A stretch of DNA of 64,000 bases, from NCBI RefSeq assembly GCF_900109375.1, contig NZ_FOAB01000004.1, positions 310,001 to 374,000 on the forward strand. Reading direction: 5' to 3'. The first letter of the stretch is position 1; each line of letters begins with the position of its first letter. The position numbers were made by a program, and so were the translations under genes. The stretch is from Aquimarina amphilecti. GTDB lineage: Bacteria > Bacteroidota > Bacteroidia > Flavobacteriales > Flavobacteriaceae. The notes under the pieces were generated by a model. The model was not told where the DNA came from, did no database searches, and saw nothing but the letters and a program-made list of their open reading frames with translations. Shown piece after piece: positions 36,075 through 45,617 of this stretch.

Positions 36075-38474
36075 TTATTGTTTTACAATTTTAAAGGTTT
36101 TAACGTTTTTTCCTATTTCGATAGTTAAAAAGTATAATCCTGCAGTCAATTTTGAGATATCAAATTCTTGATTTCCAGAAACTTTGTTTTTTGCGTATAT
36201 CTCTTGTCCTATTATATTTCTAAGATGTAGATTGAAATTGGAAGAAGGTGTTGCCGCAATTTTTAGTATATCTTTTGCTGGGTTTGGGAAAACCTTGAAT
36301 TCCGAAAACAAATTTTCTTCAATATCTAATACATTTTGATCGAGACTATTTACAATTAAATCATCAAAAAAGAAACCATCTTCTTCAGTATTACCGTCTG
36401 ATACAAATTGAAAACGGACTTTGATTGTTTCTCCAAGATAATCACTAAGATCAATTTCTTCTAGTATCCAATCTGTTTGGGTTCCATCGTATAATGGTTC
36501 TCCTGTTGGTTGGCCAGCATTGGTGCTTCCTGTGTTAGTGAACTTTCCGCATTGAGGAATCCAAGAGATTCCATCATCAATGGAAACTTCGAACTGAGTA
36601 TAATCCCAATTATTTTCAATATCCCATTTGGCATTGAATTGGATATTAGCAAATGCAGCTGTACTGAGATCTATGCTTTGAGTAAGTTCTATAGTTTTAT
36701 TCTGATTAGATCCATAATTTCCAGTAGGCGATTCTGTTATTGAAGCATTTGGAGAAACAAATGTAGCCGTTGTAGTAGACCATCCAGATTGCGTGTAGTC
36801 TCCTACACTGTTAGCATCATTATTTACAATGCTTTGAAGCGATCCGTACTTTTTAATAACATCTATAGATTCAGTAATTGTACCTCCATCTATTTTTATA
36901 GTATAAGAAATATCATCACCTACACCAATCATATTATCGAGATTGATTTGTATATTATCAGAGGTATCGATTCCAATTTGTGTATTACTATAGCTTTTAG
37001 GGCTACCCACACTAGTTATATTTGTGGATACCGGGACAATAGTTACTGTAAAATCTCCATTTCCGGTAATACCTAATCTCTTTAATGTATATTCAGCATT
37101 AAAAGAAGTTATTTCTCCAACAAAAAGATTTCCTATGCTTTCTATTTGAGCATAGTTGTTAGTCATTTTTGCTGCTGTAAGATTTAGGTACATCATTTCT
37201 TTACAAATACCATCTATTTGGTTTGAGGCCGGCCAGAAGGCAGTACCAACTTCCGGAGTGAAAGAAAATATTTTATTATGAGATTGTGATATACCTCCAT
37301 ACATGAAATCATCACTGTCACCGGCAAATGGAGCATCCCTGAGGGGATTGTAACCATTTTCCGAAGTGAGTTCATCACCTATGGCAATAAAAATATCTTC
37401 ATCAGGAGTGGGAGTATTGGCTGCATAAGAATACGGGAAATATAATAATTCACCAAAAGTATGATTGTTTAATGCAATGATAAAATTGTGTTGTTCTGTG
37501 AACCATTTCATTGCTTGATTTTCTACTTCAGAAAAGGCGCTAGTACCGTGGTAAGTTTGATCGTTGGTATTATTAGATGAGCCTGGACCTCCCCAGGTAG
37601 CTGCTGCGGAATTTCCATTTGGATAGTGATCATAATTCCTGTTGTTATCGACTCCGTGTGTATTGAATCTGTTTTTTCTCCAAAGACCACCACCATTTGG
37701 ATTTGTGACTTGATTATAAAGATATCCATCTGGATTTATAACAGGAACGAAATATAGCTCAGTATTATCTACAATTTGTTTAATATCTGGATCAGTATTG
37801 TAATTCTCTAATAGATACCACATATAATAAATAAGTTGTGATAAACTAGCAGGTTCTCTTGCGTGATGGATAGCGTCATATAATATTTCTGATTCATTTT
37901 CATCTACATCAGGATTGTCAGAAATACGCACCCATTGTATTGTATTGCCGCCTATGGATGGAGAAACAGAATTATCTGGAGTACCATTAGTTACAAACGT
38001 TCCAATATCAGCTCTTGCTGAAATTAATGTTGGATATTGAGCTCTCATAGCATCAAGATTATCTAACATTTCTTGATAGGTTAAATATCCTCCCATAGAT
38101 CCAAGAGAAAAGTTAGATGGAGTAGGGTAGCTATTATTGGTTCCGTTTCCAGAGGGACATGCAAGATTTAGGATCGCTTTTTGATTTTTTGCCCTTTCAT
38201 TTCTTTTAATAAAATCGGTTTCTGCATCTTCAATTATAATTTCAACGGCAAAACCAAGGTCTTTTGCGGTCTGAATTTCTCCAATAGAAAAATCAGAAAT
38301 AATAAAAATACCTCGTTTATGTTGTCCGTGATCCATTGGTACTCCAGCATCCATAAGAATTTTGAAGTTCTCCGGAGTATTATAAGTAATTTTAGCTCTA
38401 CTATATGAAGGTTTTGTTTGAGCTATAATTATAGTTGAAACTAATAGAACTAGAGTGCTAAATATTTTTTTCAA
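36075..38474 (-). CDS. Secreted zinc carboxypeptidase (M14) with T9SS sorting domain
   Basis: The 799-residue protein has a signal peptide (ending IAQ), a short pro-region, then an M14 domain at about 125-435. The zinc ligands lie in YDAIHHAREPAS (H-x-x-E) and a later HTFGELLYF His; NPDGYLYN, the substrate-binding RNYDHYPNG and catalytic Glu in FTPEVGTAFWP follow. Beta-rich modules lie at about 440-725, including a jelly-roll with FFFDDLIVN. The last 75 residues (VFPNPAKDIL to VKTFKIVKQ) are a type A T9SS C-terminal domain. It trims C-terminal residues from peptides outside the cell. Confidence 0.93.
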   Translation of the reverse strand: MKKIFSTLVLLVSTIIIAQTKPSYSRAKITYNTPENFKILMDAGVPMDHGQHKRGIFIISDFSIGEIQTAKDLGFAVEIIIEDAETDFIKRNERAKNQKAILNLACPSGNGTNNSYPTPSNFSLGSMGGYLTYQEMLDNLDAMRAQYPTLISARADIGTFVTNGTPDNSVSPSIGGNTIQWVRISDNPDVDENESEILYDAIHHAREPASLSQLIYYMWYLLENYNTDPDIKQIVDNTELYFVPVINPDGYLYNQVTNPNGGGLWRKNRFNTHGVDNNRNYDHYPNGNSAAATWGGPGSSNNTNDQTYHGTSAFSEVENQAMKWFTEQHNFIIALNNHTFGELLYFPYSYAANTPTPDEDIFIAIGDELTSENGYNPLRDAPFAGDSDDFMYGGISQSHNKIFSFTPEVGTAFWPASNQIDGICKEMMYLNLTAAKMTNNYAQIESIGNLFVGEITSFNAEYTLKRLGITGNGDFTVTIVPVSTNITSVGSPKSYSNTQIGIDTSDNIQINLDNMIGVGDDISYTIKIDGGTITESIDVIKKYGSLQSIVNNDANSVGDYTQSGWSTTTATFVSPNASITESPTGNYGSNQNKTIELTQSIDLSTAAFANIQFNAKWDIENNWDYTQFEVSIDDGISWIPQCGKFTNTGSTNAGQPTGEPLYDGTQTDWILEEIDLSDYLGETIKVRFQFVSDGNTEEDGFFFDDLIVNSLDQNVLDIEENLFSEFKVFPNPAKDILKIAATPSSNFNLHLRNIIGQEIYAKNKVSGNQEFDISKLTAGLYFLTIEIGKNVKTFKIVKQ

Positions 38475-38641
38475 GGGCTTTGGTATTTAGGTTTTAAAAT
38501 AGTTGTAGTATTTGGATAAAAATACTGATTAAATAATCAATTATAATACCCCATTGTTATATCCAACCATTATAGATATATAACAGCTGGATTATAATTA
38601 ACCCTAAATAAATTAGAATAATAATTTATGAATTTATGTGA

Positions 38642-41600
38642 TTATTGATTCTTAATCCATTTTCTTGCATTTACAAAAGCTTCTATCCAAGGTGATACTT
38701 CATCTTGTCTTCCTTCGGGATAATTAGCCCAATTCCATTGAAATGTAGAGCGCTCAATATGAGGCATCATTACTAAATGACGTCCAGTTGTGTCACACAT
38801 CATCGCAGTGTTGTAATCGGATCCATTAGGATTTGCAGGATATCCTTCATATCCGTACTTAGCAACTATGTTATATTGATCTTCAGAAAGAGGAAGATTA
38901 AATTTCCCTTCACCATGAGAAATCCATACTCCTAATGTACTTCCTGCTAATGTGGATAACATGACTGAATTGTTCGCTTGGATTTTAACCGAAGTAAAAT
39001 TGCTTTCATGTTTATGAGAATCATTGTGGCGCATTTTTCCGTGCTCACTATGATCTGGATTGATTACTTCTAATTCCATGAACAATTGACAACCATTACA
39101 AATACCCACAGATAAAGTGTCTTCTCTTTTGAAAAAGTTTTTAAGAGCAGTATTGGCTTTTTCGTTATAAAGAAAAGCACCTGCCCAACCTTTAGCAGAA
39201 CCAAGAACATCACTATTGGAGAATCCACCAACAGCACCAATAAATTGAATATCTTCTAAAGTTTCCCGACCGGATATAAGATCCGTCATATGTACATCTT
39301 TTACATCAAAGCCAGCTAAATACATAGCATTTGCCATCTCGCGTTCAGAATTACTTCCTTTTTCACGAATGATAGCGGCTTTTGGTCTTGGTTGATCATT
39401 ATCAATTACTGGAAGTTGTCCAGTAAAGTGTTTAGGAAAAGTATATTCTAAAGGCTGGTTTGCAAAATTACTAAATCTATCTTTAGCTAGATTATTTGCA
39501 GTTTGTTTCTGATCTAATAGGTACGAAGTTTTATACCAAGTTTTTCTTAATTTTTCGATATCAAAATCATAAGAATCATCTAAGTTTTTGATTCCTACAG
39601 AAGCTTTATTGGTTACTTTTCCAATATTAAAAAATGGTATGTTGTTTTTAGAAAGTATAACTTCTATATCTGAATTGTTTGCGCTTTGAAATACTATACC
39701 TGCGTTTTCCGAAAATAATAACTTGATAGTATCTTGTTCTCCAAGTTTAGAAAGGTCTAAGGTTGCTCCTAGATTAATATCTGCAAAGCATAGTTCCAGC
39801 AAAGTAGTTATTAAACCTCCAGAAGCAATATCATGTCCAGCTACTATTTTACTTTCTCGTATTAGTTGTTGGATAGTATTAAAAGTGTTTTTAAAACTTT
39901 CGGCATCCTTAATATTAGGAGCTTTAGAACCAATTTTATTTGTTATTTGTGAAAAAGATGAACCACCTAATTCATAAGTGTCTTGCGATAAATTGATATA
40001 ATAAATATCTCCGCCATTTTTCTGAAGTACTGGCTCTACCACTTTAGTAATATCATTACAATTAGCTGCTGCAGAAATAATTACAGTACCAGGAGAAATT
40101 ACTTCTTCATTAGCGTATTTTTGCTTCATAGAAAGAGAATCTTTTCCAGTAGGTACATTGATCCCTAAATCAATTGCAAAATCAGAAATAGCTTTTACTG
40201 CTTTATATAACCTAGCATCTTCACCTTCATTTTTGCAAGGCCACATCCAGTTAGCTGATAAAGAAATGGATTGTAATCCATCTTTAAGTGGAGCCCAAAT
40301 AATGTTACTCAAAGCTTCGGCAATAGAATTTTTACTTCCTGCTTCGGGATTAATAAGTCCTGAAATAGGGGAGTGTCCAATAGATGTAGCAATACCTTCG
40401 TTAGAAGTATAATCTAAAGCCATTACTCCACAATTATTAAGCGGTAATTGTAATGGTCCTGCACACTGTTGTTTGGCAACTTTTCCTCCTACACATCTGT
40501 CTACTTTATTAGTAAGCCAATCTTTACAAGCAACAGCTTCTAATTGTAATACTTGTTCAAGATATTGATGTATATTTTCTTTTTGATAAGATATCTCTTT
40601 ATAATTACGATCAATAGTTTTATCATTCATGATAGTTTTAGGAGAACTACCAAACATATCTTCTAATGCCAAATCCATTGGTTTATCACCTTTGGTTTTA
40701 GACTGAAAAGTAAAACGGTCATCACCTGTAACATCACCTACTTGATACATTGGAGAACGTTCACGATCAGCTATACGTTCTAAAGTATCAATATCTTTTT
40801 GTCCAATAACCAATCCCATTCGCTCCTGAGATTCGTTACCAATAATTTCTTTTGCTGATAAGGTAGGATCTCCAACAGGTAATTTATCAAGATCAATTTT
40901 TCCACCGGTTTCTTCTACTAACTCAGAAAGACAATTTAGATGTCCACCAGCTCCATGATCATGGATAGAAACAATAGTATTTATTTCACTTTCTACCATA
41001 CCTCGAATAGCATTGGCAGCACGTTTTTGCATTTCTGGATTTGAACGTTGGATGGCATTTAATTCGATACCACTACTAAACTCGCCAGTATCTGCAGAAG
41101 ATACTGCAGCTCCACCCATACCGATTCGATAATTCTCTCCACCAAGAATAACAATTTTATCACCGGTTTCAGGTTTATCTTTAAGCGCTTGTTCGTTTTT
41201 ACCATATCCGATACCACCAGCTTGCATAATAACTTTGTCAAAACCTAATTTACGAGCATCTTCTTCGTGTTCAAAAGTTAATATAGATCCAGTGATTAAC
41301 GGTTGTCCAAATTTATTTCCAAAATCGGAAGCTCCATTAGAAGCTTTGATTAGAATATCTACTGGAGTTTGATATAACCATTTTCTTTCTTCTACGGATT
41401 GTTCCCAAGGACGATTTTCTTCTAATCTAGAATAGGATGTCATATATACAGCAGTTCCTGCTAACGGCAAAGAACCTTTTCCACCTGCAAGACGATCTCT
41501 GATTTCTCCACCAGAACCTGTAGCAGCGCCGTTAAATGGTTCTACCGTGGTAGGGAAATTGTGTGTTTCAGCTTTTAGCGAGATAACACTTTCATATGGT

Positions 41601-42307
41601 GTTTCTTGATAGAAGTCAGGTTTGTCAGCACTTTTTGGTGCAAACTGAGTTACCTTAGGACCTTTTATAAAAGCTACATTATCTTTATATGCAGAAACAA
41701 TATCGTTGGGATTTGTTTCAGAAGTCTTCTTTATTAATTTAAAAAGAGAGGTTGGCTGTTCTTCTCCATCGATAATAAAAGTTCCATTGAATATTTTATG
41801 TCTACAATGCTCTGAATTCACCTGAGAGAAACCAAAAACTTCTGAATCGGTAAGCTTTCTTCCGATTTTTTTAGAAATCCCTTCTAAATACGCTACTTCT
41901 TCTGTACTAAGTGCTAATCCTTCAGATTTGTTATATGCATCGATATCATCAATTTCGAGAATAGCTTCAGGTTTAATATCGATGGTGTAAATATCTTGAT
42001 TTAGATTCGTATACTTTTGCGAAAGCATAGGGTCAAAATCAACAAAATTTTCTGCAACGGCTTTGAATTCTTCAATTCTGATAATTCCTTGAATCCCCAT
42101 ATTTTGGGTGATTTCTACTGCATTAGTACTCCAAGGTGTTATCATTGCGGCCCGCGGACCAACAAAAAAAGCGTCAATAGACGCCGTTGAGATTTTAGGT
42201 TGGTTGCCAAATAACCATACTAATTTTTTGATATTTTCTGTTGAGATTTCATCAGTAGTTTGTACTGTAAATACTTTCTCATTTTGATTTCCGAAGAAGT
42301 GGATCAT
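38642..42307 (-). CDS. purL: Phosphoribosylformylglycinamidine synthase (single-chain PurL)
   Basis: The 1221-residue cytosolic enzyme makes FGAM from FGAR, glutamine and ATP in purine synthesis. It has the N-terminal PurS-like domain, two AIRS-like ATP-binding halves (about 140-720; ETHNFPTTVEPFNGAATGSGGEIRD is the signature) and a C-terminal glutaminase with SVGICNGCQLF (catalytic Cys), then a HisGlu pair near the end. I use ATG 42307, since MIHFFGNQ is the family start. The longer frame begins at a TTG at 42343 that is part of the -7 promoter box. Confidence 0.95.
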   Translation of the reverse strand: MIHFFGNQNEKVFTVQTTDEISTENIKKLVWLFGNQPKISTASIDAFFVGPRAAMITPWSTNAVEITQNMGIQGIIRIEEFKAVAENFVDFDPMLSQKYTNLNQDIYTIDIKPEAILEIDDIDAYNKSEGLALSTEEVAYLEGISKKIGRKLTDSEVFGFSQVNSEHCRHKIFNGTFIIDGEEQPTSLFKLIKKTSETNPNDIVSAYKDNVAFIKGPKVTQFAPKSADKPDFYQETPYESVISLKAETHNFPTTVEPFNGAATGSGGEIRDRLAGGKGSLPLAGTAVYMTSYSRLEENRPWEQSVEERKWLYQTPVDILIKASNGASDFGNKFGQPLITGSILTFEHEEDARKLGFDKVIMQAGGIGYGKNEQALKDKPETGDKIVILGGENYRIGMGGAAVSSADTGEFSSGIELNAIQRSNPEMQKRAANAIRGMVESEINTIVSIHDHGAGGHLNCLSELVEETGGKIDLDKLPVGDPTLSAKEIIGNESQERMGLVIGQKDIDTLERIADRERSPMYQVGDVTGDDRFTFQSKTKGDKPMDLALEDMFGSSPKTIMNDKTIDRNYKEISYQKENIHQYLEQVLQLEAVACKDWLTNKVDRCVGGKVAKQQCAGPLQLPLNNCGVMALDYTSNEGIATSIGHSPISGLINPEAGSKNSIAEALSNIIWAPLKDGLQSISLSANWMWPCKNEGEDARLYKAVKAISDFAIDLGINVPTGKDSLSMKQKYANEEVISPGTVIISAAANCNDITKVVEPVLQKNGGDIYYINLSQDTYELGGSSFSQITNKIGSKAPNIKDAESFKNTFNTIQQLIRESKIVAGHDIASGGLITTLLELCFADINLGATLDLSKLGEQDTIKLLFSENAGIVFQSANNSDIEVILSKNNIPFFNIGKVTNKASVGIKNLDDSYDFDIEKLRKTWYKTSYLLDQKQTANNLAKDRFSNFANQPLEYTFPKHFTGQLPVIDNDQPRPKAAIIREKGSNSEREMANAMYLAGFDVKDVHMTDLISGRETLEDIQFIGAVGGFSNSDVLGSAKGWAGAFLYNEKANTALKNFFKREDTLSVGICNGCQLFMELEVINPDHSEHGKMRHNDSHKHESNFTSVKIQANNSVMLSTLAGSTLGVWISHGEGKFNLPLSEDQYNIVAKYGYEGYPANPNGSDYNTAMMCDTTGRHLVMMPHIERSTFQWNWANYPEGRQDEVSPWIEAFVNARKWIKNQ

Positions 42308-42340
42308 GCTCCCAGACTTTGTGTTGTTTTTAATAAACCG

Positions 42341-42348
42341 CAAATTTA
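42341..42348 (-). promoter_or_regulatory. -7 box of the purL promoter
   Basis: TAAATTTG on the minus strand is a perfect TAnnTTTG box, 33 bp before the chosen ATG. The upstream -33 box is not clear. Its last bases are the TTG that would serve as an upstream start in a longer reading. Confidence 0.55.
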
Positions 42349-42423
42349 CTACTTTTCTTAAGAAAGTATTGTATAAAACTTTATAGGAATGATTGAGTTG
42401 TTCACTAAATTTTAAACAATAAT

Positions 42424-42457
42424 CAAAAATAAAAAAAGCGGCTAAACTGCCGCTTTT
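42424..42457 (-). terminator. Intrinsic terminator of the endonuclease I gene
   Basis: AAAAGCGGC and GCCGCTTTT form a perfect 9-bp stem (42434-42457) around TAAACT, with a seven-T run on the minus strand. It is 4 bp past the endonuclease stop codon, and it isolates purL downstream. Confidence 0.88.
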
Positions 42458-42461
42458 CGTT

Positions 42462-44312
42462 TTATCGTATAATTACCTTTTTGGTAATGCTTTTTTGAGC
42501 TGAAATAATTTCTAGCAGAAGCATTCCTTGCGGCAAGTTTGATATCTGAATGGTTTCTTCAATATTCTTTTTAGAAATAATTCGTTTACCTGTGATGTCA
42601 TAAATATTTAACTCATTATTGATGTCATTAGGAATACTGATAGTTATAGAGCCATCTATTGAAGGGTTTGGATATAAGCTAAAATCATCAATAATTTCAT
42701 CATTGACACTAAGGGTGTTATTGCCTTCAATTTGGAAGTTGTCTATAGTCCACCTTGTAGCATTACCGCCATCCGTATCATATTTGAAAGCAAAATATAC
42801 CTGCTCAGTTATTGTAGAAAGATCAATATTCGAAAATTCATTACTATCAGAGGTTCCATTTCCAGAAGGATGTACTGGTATCGTAACATTTGGTACAGAA
42901 GTCCAATTAAAATTAGATGGGTTTCCATTTCCATCGTAATCCGATGAAACTAATAATTCTAACACCGTGTTTCCAAATTCTGATCTTGTATAAAAACTTA
43001 AAAGCTCACTATTAGTATCATTAAAGTTAATAGGATTAGTAGTTATTAGCCAATCAATACTTGGTATTGTACTACCACCACTGAAAGCGTTCATTTGATA
43101 ACCACCAGAGTTATTCTGGCCAGCATCGGTATCGCAAGTCCAATCTTGATCACTGGTTTCGCTTATACTGGTAAAATTATTGGTTACTGTATTACAATCA
43201 TTGAAATTTTCATTAATTAAAAAATTCGGAGTGGATAATGTGGTTATAGTTATTAAATTACTTCCTGTAGAGATATTTTCGGAAAGGTCTACTGCAAATA
43301 CCTGAATGTCATATGTTGTTTCAGCTGTTAATGAGGTAATATCTGCGATAGTATTTATAGCACTAGTAATATAATTTCCATCAACAAAAATATCATAGCG
43401 AATCACTTCGGTATTGTCTGTGGCTTCAGTCCATGAAATTGTTATTTCATTAGATTCAATCTCATCTGCGCTAAGATTAGTTGGCATAGAAGGTATCTCG
43501 TTATCAGAAGGTGTATTGTTCCAAATATTTTCTGCAACAGGCCCTCCCCATATTTGAGTAGCTAAGTTAGGGTTGTCTATGAAAGGATTTCGGTTTCCTT
43601 GTGCATACAGATCTGTTGTGTTATGGTAATTATTCCGATTAATTTCTATTCTGGACACTGGGTCTTCTGCGTTCCACTCTAGTAGTGTATCAATCATATT
43701 TGAATCTACGCTATTAATTGTACCAACCGTTACATTAGATGGAAGTGCTCTATCTCCATAGCGCACGTACATATATAACATCATTCGTGCGATATCTCCT
43801 TTCCATTCATCTCCTGGATACCAATCTCCTTGAGCAGTAATCCCTGAGTTACCATTGCCATCAGCGAATTTCCTGTTGCTACGACTGCTGTTTCTTTGAA
43901 CATCGGAAGGTCTAAGATGATGTGCATCTGCTCCAGGACCCTCTAAACCAAGATTAGGAGTTCCTAAAGATCTGGCGTAAGTGTGTTCTCTATTCCATTC
44001 ACCGTTATCACCTCCATTATTGTTTTTCCCTCTGCTTATATCGTTAGTAACATCTCCATCTGTACCATTCTCGTATCCATAAATTAATATAACATTGTTT
44101 ACATCGTTTGGATCTTCATCTGTAATTCTACTTGCCTCCCATATACCAGGAGTATAAGACAAAAAATTAACGTGTGTTTCTAGAATTTTAGTAGCAAGTT
44201 CATCTCTAAGTTCAATTCCTGTTTTAGTAAGGTCTACGTTATTATAATAAGGTTGTTGACTATAGGTAAAGTATGTTCCTAATAATAAGAGAAAAAGTAT
44301 TCTTGTTTTCAT
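42462..44312 (-). CDS. Secreted endonuclease I with fibronectin type III and T9SS domains
   Basis: The 616-residue protein has a signal peptide (MKTRILFLLLLGTYFTYSQ). Residues about 25-265 are the endonuclease_1 domain with EHTYARS, GPGADAHHLRPSDVQRNSSRSN (active-site His pair) and RYGDRALPSN. A fibronectin type III repeat lies at about 275-360, a beta sandwich domain at about 370-535, and the last 75 residues (LYPNPSIDGSITIS to KSITKKVIIR) are a type A T9SS sorting domain. It cleaves nucleic acid outside the cell. It is 20 bp downstream of the RNA methyltransferase gene. Confidence 0.9.
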   Translation of the reverse strand: MKTRILFLLLLGTYFTYSQQPYYNNVDLTKTGIELRDELATKILETHVNFLSYTPGIWEASRITDEDPNDVNNVILIYGYENGTDGDVTNDISRGKNNNGGDNGEWNREHTYARSLGTPNLGLEGPGADAHHLRPSDVQRNSSRSNRKFADGNGNSGITAQGDWYPGDEWKGDIARMMLYMYVRYGDRALPSNVTVGTINSVDSNMIDTLLEWNAEDPVSRIEINRNNYHNTTDLYAQGNRNPFIDNPNLATQIWGGPVAENIWNNTPSDNEIPSMPTNLSADEIESNEITISWTEATDNTEVIRYDIFVDGNYITSAINTIADITSLTAETTYDIQVFAVDLSENISTGSNLITITTLSTPNFLINENFNDCNTVTNNFTSISETSDQDWTCDTDAGQNNSGGYQMNAFSGGSTIPSIDWLITTNPINFNDTNSELLSFYTRSEFGNTVLELLVSSDYDGNGNPSNFNWTSVPNVTIPVHPSGNGTSDSNEFSNIDLSTITEQVYFAFKYDTDGGNATRWTIDNFQIEGNNTLSVNDEIIDDFSLYPNPSIDGSITISIPNDINNELNIYDITGKRIISKKNIEETIQISNLPQGMLLLEIISAQKSITKKVIIR

Positions 44313-44332
44313 TATATGTGTGATGTGTTGAG

Positions 44333-45541
44333 TTATTTTCTTTCTAATAATGCCATATAAAATCCATCAAATCCAGATTCTGAAGAAAGCACCTTTTTAT
44401 CTTTAACAAAGGTGAAATCTTTTCCTATTTCTTTCGTTAAGAAAGCTTTAACTTGATCTTGGTTTTCTGAAGGTAATATAGAACAAGTTGCGTATACTAG
44501 CTTTCCACCAGGCTTAACCATTTTAGCATAACTTTCTAAAATTTCTGATTGCGTTTGTTTGATTTTATCTAGAAATTCTGGTTGTAATTTCCATTTAGCA
44601 TCAGGATTTCTGCTTAATACACCTAACCCGCTACAAGGAGCGTCGATTAAAACGCGATCAGCTTTGTTATGAAGTTTCTTTATGTCTTTAGTGCTTTCGA
44701 TGGTTCTCGGTTCGATATTGTGAGCACCTGCACGTCTAGCTCTTCTTTTAAGTTCTTTTAGTTTGTTACTATAGATATCCATAGCAATGACTTGACCTTT
44801 ATTCTCCATTAATGCTGCCAAGTGTAATGTTTTTCCTCCAGCTCCTGCGCAAGTATCTACTACTCGTTGACCAGGTTTTACATCTAAAAATTCAGCTACT
44901 AATTGTGATGAAGCATCCTGTACCTCGAAAAATCCTTTTTTAAAAGCTTCAGTAGAAAAGACATTGGCTCGTTCTGTAAGTTGAAGCGCCGAAGAATATC
45001 CTTTTATAAATTCGGTATCAATGTTTTCATCTTCGAGAATACCTCTAAGTTTATCTCTAGATATTTTCAATAGATTTGCTCTTAGTATAACTGGTGCTTG
45101 TTCATTTAAAGCAGCAATTTCTTTTTCCCATTTAGATCCAAGTTCTTTTTCTCCTAATTCATCCATCCAATCAGGTATAGATTCTCTAAATTTTCGAATC
45201 TTGCTTAATTCATCAAAACGACCTTTAATACGTCTGGTTGGAGTAGGGGCGATTTGCTTCCAATCTGGTAAAGTAATTCCTCTAAGTGTAGCCCAAACTG
45301 CAAATATTTTCCATAGGTTTTCTCTTGAATAATGCTCAGAGATGTCTGCAATTTCAGAATAGAGACGTTTCCATCTAACTATGTCGTATACAGTTTCTGC
45401 GACAAAACTTCTGTCACGTGAGCCCCATCTTTTGTCTCGTTTTAGTAATTTCTGAACTACCTTATCTGCATAAGCTCCTTCATTAAAAATTTCATTAAGT
45501 CCATCAATTACAGCAAAGACCAGATTTCTATGTAAACGCAT
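44333..45541 (-). CDS. RsmB/NOP-type 16S rRNA m5C methyltransferase
   Basis: The 402-residue enzyme has an N-terminal NusB/RsmB-like helical part (about 1-150), then a SAM-dependent methyltransferase: VVDTCAGAGGKTLHLA (motif I, SAM loop), VLIDAPCSGLGVLSRNPDAKWK (motif IV, DAPCSG) and VYATCSILPSENQ (motif VI, TCS) with the two catalytic cysteines. It modifies a cytosine of RNA, most likely 16S rRNA. The endonuclease gene follows at 20 bp, and a divergent promoter region lies upstream. Confidence 0.9.
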   Translation of the reverse strand: MRLHRNLVFAVIDGLNEIFNEGAYADKVVQKLLKRDKRWGSRDRSFVAETVYDIVRWKRLYSEIADISEHYSRENLWKIFAVWATLRGITLPDWKQIAPTPTRRIKGRFDELSKIRKFRESIPDWMDELGEKELGSKWEKEIAALNEQAPVILRANLLKISRDKLRGILEDENIDTEFIKGYSSALQLTERANVFSTEAFKKGFFEVQDASSQLVAEFLDVKPGQRVVDTCAGAGGKTLHLAALMENKGQVIAMDIYSNKLKELKRRARRAGAHNIEPRTIESTKDIKKLHNKADRVLIDAPCSGLGVLSRNPDAKWKLQPEFLDKIKQTQSEILESYAKMVKPGGKLVYATCSILPSENQDQVKAFLTKEIGKDFTFVKDKKVLSSESGFDGFYMALLERK

Positions 45542-45562
45542 CCTTTATTTTTTTAAGGTTTG

Positions 45563-45600
45563 CAAAGGTAATCCTTTGCTTTAGAATAGTGTTATATTTG
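45563..45600. promoter_or_regulatory. Divergent promoters with two -7 boxes
   Basis: TATATTTG (45593-45600) on the plus strand and TACCTTTG (45570-45563) on the minus strand are both perfect TAnnTTTG boxes in the 76-bp gap. They would give leaders of about 12-17 nt for both genes. Neither has an obvious -33 box, so support is limited to position and consensus. Confidence 0.5.
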
Positions 45601-45617
45601 GTTTAAAAATATTGGGT

